In this document: piece by piece, positions 36,378 to 47,149 of the stretch
Layout: every line of letters starts with the position of its first letter
How positions within the stretch are numbered: position 1 is the stretch's first letter
Assembly: GCA_015680905.1 (NCBI GenBank)
Contig: CM027378.1
Coordinates: 45,338,001 to 45,402,000 of the forward strand
DNA length: 64,000 nt
Source: Coptis chinensis
Taxonomy: Eukaryota > Streptophyta > Magnoliopsida > Ranunculales > Ranunculaceae
Direction of reading: 5' to 3'
Program-made: the position numbers and the translations under genes
The notes under the pieces: model-generated
The model's input: only the letters and a program-made list of their open reading frames with translations
The model's database searches: none
Told to the model about the DNA's origin: nothing

Positions 36378-36944
36378 CAATGTTATCAGACCCAGTCCAG
36401 ACCTCGACCTGGTAAGGGGACCGGGTTACTGAGTTGGCAGTTCAACCAGTGGGTTGAACTGGGTCAGTGGATTGAACCGCACAAATATTATTATATATTT
36501 CTAAACTAATCTACACAAATAGAAACAAATGTTTCCTCTTCACTAAATAGCGCGTGTTGCATTTTCCCGATATTCCCAAGTTCAAGCTTCAAACCACCCA
36601 CCCAACAACTTTTGTTTGTTTTAAAACTTTATTTTCATACAAGCAACACATTAAAACTTTATTTCAATTTTGAGGATGAAGTTTACATCAACAACACTAG
36701 GTAGATGTAGTGGCATGTTTACTGATGAGCAATTGGGGTGACCAAGGTTCGAGTTGGGTTGGTTGTCAATTTTGGTTTTGGAATTTTTAAGATTTTCACA
36801 ACTGGGTTAGTGGTTGGTCCACTAGTTGAACTGGCTTTGACACAAACCGCCTGAGTTAGCCGGTTTGTAACTGGGTCATATGCTTAAATGATCTAATAGT
36901 AGACCCAGCCTGGTTAGGGGACCCGGGCGGGTCTGATAACATTG
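36378..36944. mobile_element. non-autonomous hAT-type element, 567 bp
   Basis: The ends are inverted: CAATGTTATCAGACCC at the left and the same 16 bases inward from the right. Both sides carry the identical 8 bp CATTTTAC (36370-36377 and 36945-36952), the target-site length of hAT elements. Subterminal sequence is rich in GACC, GGTC and CTGGGT words on both strands. No coding region. Confidence 0.92.
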
Positions 36945-37170
36945 CATTTTACTCTAGCTTTACACTTAATAATAATGATAAATGGGATCCTCATTGATTT
37001 CTGAAATAGAACATAGTCACTTATATTGAATGGAATAGGGTTGATTGGTGGATTTCGTGGGTTTGAGTTTTTCTCTTTTGATTATTTGATTTTTTTTTTT
37101 TTTTTTGTCAAAATATTTTTCCTTTAAAATATTGTCCTTAGCTTTTTGTTGAGATTACAGGTGTTGACAC

Positions 37171-38414
37171 TAAGGGTGGGAATTTGGCCCTAACGACCCT
37201 AACCCGCCCCCGATCGACCCGACCCTAAGCCCTATAAAGCCCTCACAACTAAAGCCCTCACAGAGTTTAGGGTAGGCCGCCCTTTTTATGCCTTCTAGGC
37301 GTGGCTAGGGCTAAGATTCTAAAACATAGGCTCGACCCTAACCAAGCCCTAACCGCCCCTGTTCATACTTTCACTATAAATACACATACCATAATTGTCC
37401 AACTCTTTGTTAAATATTTTCAATTAAAATAACATTGTCGTTTTGTAATTTATCACTTACACCCAAGGGTACTTTCCAATAACTTGTTTTATATAACAAA
37501 ACTTTGTCAACTTAGCAGCGTGAAGAACAATGAGCACTAGCCTTAATAAAAATAAGACTTTATTCCTTTGATCATCAAGTCAAAGTCCATAACTTATTAT
37601 TCTCAATTTCTTTTTTTCACTTATTTCTTATAAATTATATTTTTATTCACATCCAAGCCAAGTCTAAAACTAAAGATTTCCTTCCACACCATTAAAAGAA
37701 AAAATCTGAGCGGACATTTGTAACATAGAAACCAAAAACAACCTTTGTCGGAAAAATGATATTTGTAATCTCAAACCTTTCTCCATCACTTGTTCAAAAG
37801 CCAATATTTTCATTTCCATATACAAAGCTTGAATCACTTTTAAATTAGAAGAAAGGTAATATTATATTTGTTTGAATCTATTATAGAAATAATTTATGAT
37901 ATTACAAATAGTTTAACAACTTCCATGACCCTTAACCAAAACTATTATGTTTCTTTTTATATATATTACTTCTTCCTTTAAAATGATAATATAATTATTT
38001 GTCTATGTATTTCAATGTTAAATGTAATTTTAGTGAGGTTTGAGTACAAGGAAGAACAAATTCGAACTCTCGATGTACTTTCAGTTCATTAGATTGTGGA
38101 TGTGCATTTTAAATTTTTGGACTTATACTGATTATTACTAGATTGGTTGGACTTTGAGTTTGTAGATTATTGTACATTTTTGTAATATAAATGAGTTTTA
38201 AAACCGATGTAGTAAAAAAAGAAAATATATATAGGCCGCCCTAAAGCCCTAATTCTAAAGCCTTTAAAGAGGGCTAGGGTCGGGTCGTGGCTTGAGGTTT
38301 CGACTTGTGACCCGCCCTATGTTGACTTTAGGGCGGGGCGACCGACCCTAATATCTTAAGGGCTTTAAATGTTTAGGGCCGGGCTAGCCCGACCCGGCCC
38401 ATTGCCCACCCCTA
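37171..38414. mobile_element. non-autonomous hAT-type element, 1244 bp
   Basis: The left end is TAAGGGTGGGAATTTGGCC and the right end, read inward, is TAGGGGTGGGCAATGGGCC. The flanking 8 bp GTTGACAC is identical on both sides (37163-37170 and 38415-38422). Both ends carry clusters of CCCTAA, GCCCT and GGGCGG words, like the subterminal transposase-binding repeats of hAT elements. The AT-rich middle has no credible reading frame. Confidence 0.9.
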
Positions 38415-38422
38415 GTTGACAC

Positions 38423-39139
38423 CCTTACACTCACAAAGGAGGTATTCGATCATTGAGTTGAGTTATGTATTCTTTCTCCAATGCAAAATTAAGTTTTTCA
38501 TATGACAAAAAAATTTGTATCCTCTTTACAAGATCAAAACGTTAGTTCGCACACAACCTCATCTCATGGACTAGGGAAAGCATTGGCATGATTTTTGTCG
38601 TTAAGAAATTGAAAGTGTCATGATTTATGGTGACACTAGATTTTTGGACCCGTTCAACGAATGAAGACTCTTTTTATATACATTTTTTCATTTTTTTTTT
38701 GTTAGGTATCAAAAATCTTATTTCTAAACTATATTGAAACTCAGAAAGTAAATTAATTGATCAAAGTTCTCAGTGCTAATAATTTGTTAGACAAATGTTT
38801 TTTTTTTGTATCAATAGGCCTTATTGTATTAAGATGTTCAAATTTTGGGCTGTCTTTTAATTTTCATTTTTTTAATGGGTTTTATATAAAGGTTGGCCTA
38901 ATTTTTAGCCCATTAGTATACTTAACACGTTGTCTCACTTTCACCACTTGTATCTCTAATTTCCACACGTGTATTCTCACTTTCATTTTTTTAAGAAAGC
39001 AAATGGGTTAACATATCTCTCGAGTATCTATCTTCAGTTGACTTTAGCGAAGAAGTAAATTTAGTTGCTCTTAAAGGTATTTTTATTTTTCCCAGTATCC
39101 CTTGAACTCGCTTTCGTTTTTTATAGTTTTCTAATTTGC
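38423..39139. other. AT-rich stretch, nothing recognised
   Basis: The open frame at 38757-39011 is hydrophobic and has no recognisable family. I see no RNA gene or repeat. Confidence 0.4.
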
Positions 39140-39800
39140 TATCGTTAGTTCGTTGCCAAGTTCATGATAAGCTTGCTGATGTACATGTAATGTGTAAAGT
39201 AAGGTTTTTCATCTGTCACGGAAAAGAAATCCAATGATGAAATTTATAGGTTGTTTGGGGGTAAATTTATAGGTTTTTCATCTCTTGATTGATTTCTAAA
39301 GCATTTGCACTGGGAATGGCTACGCGAAGAGTTAAATTTGTCAAAGTATTGATGTATTCTGAGGGGTTTATGGCTGGTTTATCTGTTGGTGTCCTTGAGT
39401 GGTTGTTTATTTTTCTACCATTCGTTAATGTTGTGTTCTCATACTTGGTAACAAAATTTGCTCATTTATGTCAATTGAAAATTCCATGTCTTTTGTGCTC
39501 AAGGCTTGATCATGTTTTTGGAAATGAAAAACCTGGATTTTATAGACATTTAATTTGTGGTGCTCATAAAACGGAGATCTCATCATTAGTTTGCCAAGTT
39601 CATGATAAGCTTGCTGATGTACATGGAATGTGCATGTGAAGCTTGCATTTTTTCATATATTTGCCACGGAAAATAAATCCAATGCTGAAACTTATAGGTT
39701 GTTGGTGGGTAAATTGGTAATTGATCATGAAGGTTTTGTAGATAAGAAACAACTACTTAAGCATCCTATGCTTTCTTCATCCTGTGTTGCGTAGTACTAG
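39140..39800 (+). pseudogene. MYOB (myosin-binding protein) N-terminal pseudogene with a partial duplication
   Basis: The frame at about 39289-39639 has a membrane segment (GVLEWLFIFLPFVNVVFSYL) followed by KIPCLLCSRLDHVFG and KPGFYRHLICGAHKTEISSL, then VHDKLADVHGMC. This is the N-terminus of plant MYOB/GTD-binding proteins, membrane receptors for class XI myosins. After GMC the frame breaks and related text (YRLLVGKL, DHEGFVDK) continues in other frames to about 39790. The GTD-binding coiled coil is missing. A second partial copy of the VHDKLADVH region lies upstream at about 39140-39275. The pseudogene ends where the Tat-like element begins. Confidence 0.85.
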
Positions 39801-40369
39801 TCCTGATGGACTGCTTGACTTTGCTAGGTCGTCTTTTGTCACAGGTCATTTGAGTACGACCTTATGCATTTGCGTAGTTGGCACCTAGGCTTCGTCTTGT
39901 CCCTAGGTGTATGCCCTGATTCGTTCCTTTTGGGGAAACTTTTGATTGATATAATTAGCCTTTGAGTGGCCATTATATTTGAGACTGTCTTAAACCCTTT
40001 GTGAGGTCGTAAGCTGACTTGGGGTCCTTTTGTGGGTCCCTTAGATAGAATTTTGTCTGATAATTGGCCTTTGAGTGGCAATTACAGTTGAACCATACTT
40101 AACCCTGGTATTGGTGTTTAAGTTGGTTTAGGGTCCTTTCGGGGGACCTTGGTTTGAATTGATTGAAAATTAACCACTATGTGGCTGTTGTTGAGTCGTT
40201 CTAGATTCCGTCTTTGATATCCAACTAACCTAACATTGTGATGTCTTAGGTCGGCTGCGTAGTGTGAAATGCAAGGTGCTCATGTAATGCAAAAATGATA
40301 GCTGCACTCAAAGTGTTGATGAAATTTCATTCATTTTGACTTATGTACTTGGAGAAAAACTTATTGATA

Positions 40370-40561
40370 AAAGCGTTTGAGAAGAGCTGTATTCCAAGGT
40401 TGGGGAAGCCTATCACCGAGCTGGGTTTTGATCTAGTATGCGCCATTTCTAACGACTTTGTCAACAATGTAGGGGCCCTCCCATGTTGGGTCGAGCTTGG
40501 CTGGTGCTAAAGTCTTTTTGAGAACTAGGTCGCCAGCTTGAAAAGATCTTGGGACGACCTT
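40370..40561 (-). pseudogene. integrase C-terminal region of Tat-like A
   Basis: The minus-strand frame reads FQAGDLVLKKTLAPAKLDPT and then WEGPYIVDKVVRNGAY, ending WNTALLKRFYQ. This is the classic end of Ty3/gypsy integrase. The solo LTR separates it from the integrase core. It is fossil sequence. Confidence 0.85.
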
Positions 40562-42068
40562 TGTAATGTCCGTATTTAAAATACGTATTAATTAATTAAT
40601 TAATTATTTATTTATTTATTTAAAAATCGGCTGGATTGGATTTGGATATGTGGGCCTGGTTTATGGGCACGAGTCTGTGTTGGGCTTGGGCTTCAGACCC
40701 AAGTATATAAACACATTGTTCTGGAAAATAGGGTTCGTAGAGAATAAAAATATTAAAAATGGAGGCAGAGCTAGAAGCTTGTTTGCTCGAGCGTTGGAGC
40801 GCGACGGTTCGGACGATGAAGGATTCGTCGGGTTTTAATACAGGTGAGTAGCTATTTTTGCTATTTCACCGAATTTATGGTTTTCCGTGTATCAGGGTAT
40901 ACCGACTAAGGTTTCGGCCTATTGATACTGCTCATTATCCTGTTGTATTGGACTTTGTGCCATTTGTATTATTAAACTTTGTTAAATTTCGGATTTGTAT
41001 TTTAACCGTTTTTGAACTCATTGAACTTCGGAAGTCGCCAATGGCGGGCGTCCGCGAGTCCACAAAATGGTGAAAAATCGCCGATATTCGTCGAACTTTG
41101 TTTGGGCCACAAATCGCCCCATATTTTGGTTTGAACTCTTTTGGGGGTGGTTTTTGAAACCGTACTGATGTGGTTAGGATTGAAGATGTGGGGTGGTGGT
41201 GGTGAAGTGTTGGGGTATTTGTTGGTTGAAATCGGTGGGTTTGTATTGTTGGAGAGGAGTGGGGGTTGTTCTAGTTAGGCTGATGCTCAGTAAATATTAT
41301 TAATGGCGGCCAAAGAAGCGCCCAGGGGATTTGATTGAATGGTTTAAGGTATTGTTGTGATGTTGGTTATGGGGTGGTTATTGGGTGTGTGAGGGTTGAG
41401 TGGGGGCTTGACAGAGGTGCTGTTGAAGCTTGGGTGACCATTAATGGTGGCCGAAAATTGTAGATCTAGGTTGAGAAGAGTTTTGATTTACTAATATTTG
41501 TGGTTTTCGTTTTCATTAAAGTTGTATGGGTTGGTATGGGGATCGAAACCGATTGGTTGAATTGGGTGGCCGATTGGAATCTAGTGGTGGTCGATTTTGG
41601 TGGTGGTGGAGGAGAGAAGCTTGGAGAAGATGACTGTTGGCCGGTTTGGGCCTGGGGCTTGGGCCTGGGCCAAAGCCTTGGTTGTTTTGTTTTGGGTTGG
41701 GTCGACCTTGTTTTGTTTTGGTTGGGCCGACCTTGTTTTGTTTTTGGTTGGGCCGATTGTAGTTTGTATTGCTTGGGCCGGTCCATGTTAGGTTAAACTG
41801 TTTTGTGGACCAGTTCAATTTAAAGTTTTTTGGGCCGAATCCAATTATGTTTTGGGCCAGTTTCTAATATTATTCGGGGCTAGTTCGTATGACTTAAAAT
41901 AAATCTATTTGGGTTTTTAAACATTTAAACTTTCGGGTTCTAAGGTTTGGGCTTGGCCAGTTGGGTCCGAACCATTACCTTAGCCATGAGCCCATGAGCC
42001 ATGCACCTTTGCCCTTAGCCATGAACCATGGCTATGACTCTGAACCTGTCGAACATAGAAATGCCAGT

Positions 42069-42214
42069 TTGACTTCGACCATGATGTGTTGACTTTGACA
42101 ATGACAGTTTGACTTCGACCATGATGTGTTGACTTTGACCATGACGTGTTGACTTTGACTTTGACATTTGACTATTGACTTTTGACCGTTGACCATTGAC
42201 CTTTGACTGTTGAC
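42069..42214 (+). promoter_or_regulatory. dense W-box array in the solo LTR
   Basis: Sixteen TTGAC cores lie within 146 bp, and fourteen are TTGACC or TTGACT, the W-box bound by WRKY transcription factors. Spacing is 6-20 bp and some cores are arranged as tgttgactttgac pairs. Two longer units (gtttgacttcgaccatgatg) repeat in tandem. A regulatory role in the LTR is inferred from motif density only. Confidence 0.6.
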
Positions 42215-42515
42215 TTTTTCCAGTTTTTCTCATATTTGATTTTATGGACTATTGTAATAATAAAATATTGTCGAACATTATATAACGTTGTTTGTCATTA
42301 TCTAATTAAGATTTGACGTGAGTAGTGTGTAAAAGCATATATATATATTTTGATTTGATTGTGGATCGCTTTTAATTGTTTAATTGTCTACATTTTATGT
42401 TGTAAATTCTATGGACCGAATCAAATGCTAAAATGCTTGTGAAAGCTTGTATAAATTTGGTGGTCATTATCTAATTAAGATTTGACGTTGGTATTGTAAC
42501 ATTATATAATATGTT

Positions 42516-42519
<4 letters not shown>

Positions 42520-42608
<89 letters not shown>
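42520..42608. repeat. (TA)n microsatellite
   Basis: About 88 bp of AT dinucleotide inside the solo LTR. The inverted LTR copy has only a short AT run at the matching place (near 63747), so the tract expanded here after the copies separated. Confidence 0.97.
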
Positions 42609-42612
<4 letters not shown>

Positions 42613-42924
42613 TGCAATAGTTTTGGAAAAATAAATGTATAAACACTCCAAGATTACTTTTATATGTGAGATGCTACTATGAGATAGTATAGTATGTGTG
42701 GATATTTTTCCCACGGGATTATAGCTTAGTGCAATAATATATTGGCACGTGAAAGAATGAAAGTGGTTATGAGATATAATTGAGATATTTCTACATATTG
42801 TGGCTTAGTGCAATAAGGTAATTGACCCCGCATTGATATAGTGGAATTACTATGAGTCATTAATGTATGACACCTTAATAAATTACGAACGAAAATCCTA
42901 GAACCTAGCTACCACAACTCATGT

Positions 42925-43090
42925 GATTTGGCCCTTCTGGCGTTTCAGTGAATCTGAATGGCCTTCGGGCGTATGTGATATGATTGACCCTTCTGGCGTT
43001 TCAGTTAATCGGAATGGCCTTCGGCGTAAGTAATGTGATTGGCCCTCCCCGGCGTTTCAAGAAAGTTGAATGGCCCTCCCCGCGTAATTT
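42925..43090 (+). repeat. three tandem units of about 55 bp in the solo LTR
   Basis: The unit is tgatttggcccttctggcgt followed by ttcagtgaatctgaatggcc and ttcgggcgta. It occurs three times with drift. The inverted LTR copy has the matching block near 63280-63440. The words GGCCCTTC(T)GGCG and their near-inverse make each unit partly self-complementary. Confidence 0.85.
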
Positions 43091-43439
43091 AATAGTGGCT
43101 TGATTATTCCGTTCGCAAAATAGAACGAGATGCGTGATATTTTATGCCGAATAGTGGCATTACTTACATAATGGCTTTTGTGTGAGGATTTACCTGGTGT
43201 GCGGCATCCCGCTCAGGGTGGTTACGCACGGAGTGGTTCATTATGTAAGGGGAGACATGTGGATGTACATGTTCGGCGTTGGGTAGCGATTGTGGTAGCC
43301 AGGGAAACTAGGTAAGACATAGATACGACGTGATTTTAGGGACACACAAAGAAAGTCTAAACTAATATAATTATGGTAATATGTTGGTAAATGATATATC
43401 TCTAGATAGATGATTGTATATGTTTGGTCGGGTTAATAG

Positions 43440-43625
43440 TTTAGTTAGAACCTAAAACCTCGTGGAGGAACTAAATGCCTTTTTATTATCGTATGGTATG
43501 TTGTATTAGTTGTTGAAAGTTAAAGGCCTCGATGGAGGAACTACCGCCTTAGTTATTGAACTTGAGGATGTTGTATTAGTCGCTGAAAGTTAAAATACTC
43601 GATGGAGGAACTAACTACCGTATGG
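43440..43625 (+). repeat. three tandem units with tcgatggaggaacta, in the solo LTR
   Basis: The phrase gttgaaagttaaaggcctcg followed by atggaggaacta recurs three times with variable spacers (near 43450, 43520 and 43585). The inverted copy has the same block near 62695-62860. Confidence 0.8.
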
Positions 43626-44128
43626 ATTGGGTATATATATGTATAATTATATGTTGTATTTTAGAGCTACTCACACCAAAGATTTTATAATGTCAATCCG
43701 ATTTGCATGTTTGTTTATCGGTGTGTTCATTAAATGAACACAGCTTGATAAGTCTTGACAGTTTTAGTGTTGAAGAAGATTGGTGGTGCTTGTGGTTTTG
43801 CGTTAAGCGTTGCATTTCAAGATAGGTTTTGTTTTCCCTTAAGGTGATATAGATTTTCAGTTGAGGAAATATTATTTGTATTTTCATTTGTAATTTTAAA
43901 TTAAAGAGTTATTGAAAAGAGATTTGTAACCTAATCTTATTTGATGAATTTTTGTAATGAAGAGGACATTTGTTTAATTGAAATTTTTATTGGTTTTTAA
44001 TTATCCGCATATTTAGACTGTTTATGGGTTTTTGGGAGTTGAAAGTGCGTCACACCTCGGAGATCGAAGAGTCGGGAACAAATAATGTTTTTTCCAAATT
44101 CTGTCGAAATTCGGGGTGTGACAACCTT

Positions 44129-45117
44129 CTTGTTATAAGAACGCTAGATTGTTTGGTGGTACCGAGCTAGAGATATTGCGGCAGTTTCTCTATGTTCTTC
44201 TAGGAGATCAACTTCTTTTGCCAAGATGTTGTCATTGACTCTTGATTCCACAATGTCAGAATGTGTAGTTGTGATAGTGAGTTCTGATGGTATCACTGCT
44301 TCCGTTCCGAAGCAAAGTGTGAAATGAGACTCATTTGTACTAGCTCTAGCTGTTGTTTTGTATGCCCATATAATGCTTTCGAGTTGCTCTGGCCATTGGT
44401 TTTTCATGCTTTCCAGCTTCTTTTGGAGGTTTTCTTTGATGGCCTTGTTGGTGGCATCTGCTTGGCTATTGCTTTGTGCATATCTAGGTGTAGAAAATGC
44501 TTGAGTGATGCGCCATTTTTGTAGGAAATCCTTGACTTGTGTGCCAGCAAATTGTGTTCCGTTGTCCATGACTAGGGTGTGGGTTAGACCAAATCTAGTG
44601 ATGATATTAGTCCAAATGAAGTTGATTATGTTGATTTCCTTGACTTGGACTAGTGGGATTGCTTCAACCCACTTGGTGAAGTAATCTGTGGCTGCTAGGA
44701 CGTATTTGAGTCCTAATTTCTTTTGCGGTATGAACGGTCCCATGATGTCTAGCCCCCACATGTGGAACGGCCATGGGCTGGCTATGTTAATCAATTCCCT
44801 TGCTGGACTTAGGTGATTGTGGCCAAAAGTTTGACATTGGAGACATTTAAGAACATACCTTTTTGCCTCAATATGCATGCCTGGCCAATAATATCCTTGG
44901 GCGATTGCTTTGTATGCCAGTGATCTTGCTCCTGCATGGTTGCCACATTCACCTTTGTGGATTTAAAATTTAAAATGAGTTGTCCCTCCCTTGGAGTTAT
45001 GCACCTTAAGAGGGTCCTCCCTGGCGATTTCTTGAACAGTCTTCCTTTGATCCACAGATCTTGGGGATCGAATTGTATTACCTGAAGCATGCTTTGTTTC
45101 TGACGGGATCTCACCAT
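44129..45117 (-). pseudogene. integrase core of Tat-like A
   Basis: Minus-strand text includes a zinc-binding-end phrase (KCLQCQTFGHNH), then WPFHMWGLDIMGPF, ATDYFTKWVEAIPL, MDNGTQFAGTQVKDF, YAQSNSQADATNKAIKENL and WAYKTTARAST. These are the DDE-type integrase landmarks of Ty3/gypsy elements. Fossil. Confidence 0.9.
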
Positions 45118-45359
45118 GTAAGATGAACTTGAGGAATGGGCCCATCCAAGATTGATTGATCTCTTCTTCGGATGAAGGCTGGAAATCTGTGAGGCTGTTG
45201 ATATTTTCTTTCTGGTAAGCAGGTCGTTCCAGAATGTTAATGTAGACTGTGGTCGGACATGCCTCTTGTGTTTTGGAGGCTAGGAAAGCCAAGCTGCCTG
45301 CATGTCTGTTGTCCTCTCGAGGAATATGGTCTAAGGAGAATGTTTTAAACGAGTTGATT

Positions 45360-46335
45360 ATGTCATAAACGACTTGAGCATACTTTGCCAAGTTGGCTCT
45401 CGTTCGTGACGTATTCTTTAGTGATCTGCTTGACGATTAGTTGGGAATCGCTGTAAGCTTTAAGCTTTGAGACTTGTAGTTGCTGTGTCATTCGGAGGCC
45501 TGTGATCAATGCTTCGTATTCTGCTTCGTTGTTGGACGTTGCGAAATCGATTTTGATTGATTTCTGTAGCTGGGCTCCCTATGGTGAAGTTAATACAGCC
45601 CCCAGTCCACTACCACTGTTATTACATGCACCATCTATGTGGAGGCCAGTGCCATGTGTCTGGGGTGGCTTGTTGATGAAGTGAAGTGATTGGCTCGGGT
45701 TCCCAGTTGATGTCTTCGACGGGGAAATCTGCCAAGAAGTCAGCAACGACCTGGCCTTTGCGAGACGTTTTGGGAACGAACTCGATGTGATGTTCTCCGA
45801 GTTCTTCAGCCCATTTGGCCATGCAGGTTGTTTTGTTGTTAGAACTCAATACCTGTTTAATGGGTACGTCAGTGATGACCTTGATGCTATGAGATTGAAA
45901 GTAAGATCAGAACTTCCGAGTTGAGTAGAGTAAAGAAAGCATTGCTTTCTCCATCGGAGAGTAGTGCTTTTATGCATCTGCCAACGTCTTGCTAGTGAAG
46001 TAAATCTGCTTTTCGACTCCATCATGCTTGCGAAAGAGAACTGAGCTAATTGCAAAATCGGTAGTTGCAAGGTATAGCCCTAGTGTTTCTCCTTCTTCTG
46101 GTTTGGACAGGACGGGTGGAGTTGATAAATAGGCTTTCAGGTCGATGAAGGCTTTATGCCACTCGTCTGTCCAAGTGAATGTTACTCCCTTTTTGAGTAT
46201 TTGCAGGAATGGTCTGCATTTGTCAGATGAACCTATTGAGGGCTGAAACCATGCCAGATAACTTGTAGATTTGTTACTTTGTGGTTTGTTCTGGCATTTC
46301 AAGGAGAGCACGTATCTATTCTGGGTTTGCTTCAA
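45360..46335 (-). pseudogene. paired RNase H regions of Tat-like A
   Basis: The first RNase H lies at about 45700-46335 (LYLATTDFAISSVLFRKHDG, FTSKTLADA, then VPKTSRKGQVVADFLADFP). A second at about 45360-45650 reads VDGACNNSGSGLGAVL, ATSNNEAEYEALITGLRM and AYSDSQLIVKQI. Two RNase H domains in tandem mark the Tat lineage. Fossil. Confidence 0.85.
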
Positions 46336-47148
46336 TGCGTCTTTGTGAAACGAGGTAACCTAGGAATTTCCCTGAGGCTACTCCAAATACACATTTAGCT
46401 GGGTTGAGCTTCATCTTGTTTTGGCGAAGTTGTTCAAAGGCCTCTTGTAGGTGGGAGATGTGATCACCTGCCTTTTCGTTTTTGACCACCATGTCGTCTA
46501 TGTAGACCTCCATAGTGTCTCTTAGCAAGTCTTCAAACATTTTGGTGACAAGTCTTTGGTAGTTAAATCCCCGCGTTCTTTAAAATTTGAAAGGTAGGGC
46601 GTTATAGCGAACGCACCTTGCTCGGTTATGAAGGACGTCTTTTCCTAATCTTCTTCTGCAAGTGGTATTTGGTTGTACCCTCTGTATGTGTCCATGAATG
46701 ACAAAAGCTCATGGCCGCAAGTTTGGTCTACCAGTATGTCGATTCTTGGTAGGGGAAAGCTGTCTTTTGGGCAGTGCTTGTTGACGTTGGTGAAATCTAT
46801 GCAGAGTCGTACCTGACCGTTCTTTTTTGGAACGGTTACTATGTTGGCAAGCCAGGTCGGGTACTCGACTTCTCTGATGAATCCCACATTTTTGAGCTTT
46901 TCTATCTCTTCGTTGATGGCTTTTTGAAACTTGAGTGCTAGCTTCCTAGGTCGTTGTTTGATATGCTTGATGGTTGGATCTACATTTAACTTATGGCAAG
47001 CGACCTGAGGGTCGATTCCTGGCATATCGATGTACGACCAAGCAAAAACATCTTTATTGAGAGATAGAAATTTGACAAGCTGCTCCTTGAGCTTGTGGTC
47101 TAAGTCAGCCCCTACATAAACAAATTTTAGGTCATCAGTTGTGCCCAA
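46336..47148 (-). pseudogene. reverse transcriptase region of Tat-like A
   Basis: The text includes HKLNVDPTIKHIKQRPRKLA, GFIREVEYPTWLANIVTVPK, KNGQVRLCIDFTNVNKHCPK, DSFPLPRIDILVD and, in a further frame, the active-site segment MEVYIDDMVVK with the YxDD box. Fossil. Confidence 0.9.
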
Positions 47149-47149
47149 A

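Larger units (their letters stand above)
40562..44123 (+). mobile_element. solo LTR, 3562 bp, Ty3/gypsy type
   Basis: It starts TGTAATGTCC and ends GGGGTGTGACA. The 5 bp ACCTT flanks it on both sides (40557-40561 and 44124-44128). It has no internal coding and no partner LTR in the same orientation nearby, so it is a solo LTR left by recombination. Size and ends resemble Del/Tekay chromovirus LTRs, which is inference. A second, inverted copy of the family starts at 62214. It contains a dense TTGAC array, a (TA)n tract and two sets of internal tandem repeats, described separately. Confidence 0.88.

Noticed and set aside
37171-38414. Telomere-like CCCTAA clusters
   Set aside because: They sit only at the two ends of a hAT-type element with an 8 bp target duplication, so they are subterminal repeats and not telomeric DNA.
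41466-41818. Overlapping open frames of about 100 codons on both strands in the solo LTR
   Set aside because: Low-complexity GGGCCGA/TTTTGG repeats give Pro/Gln- and Trp/Gly-rich text with no family resemblance. This is LTR sequence.
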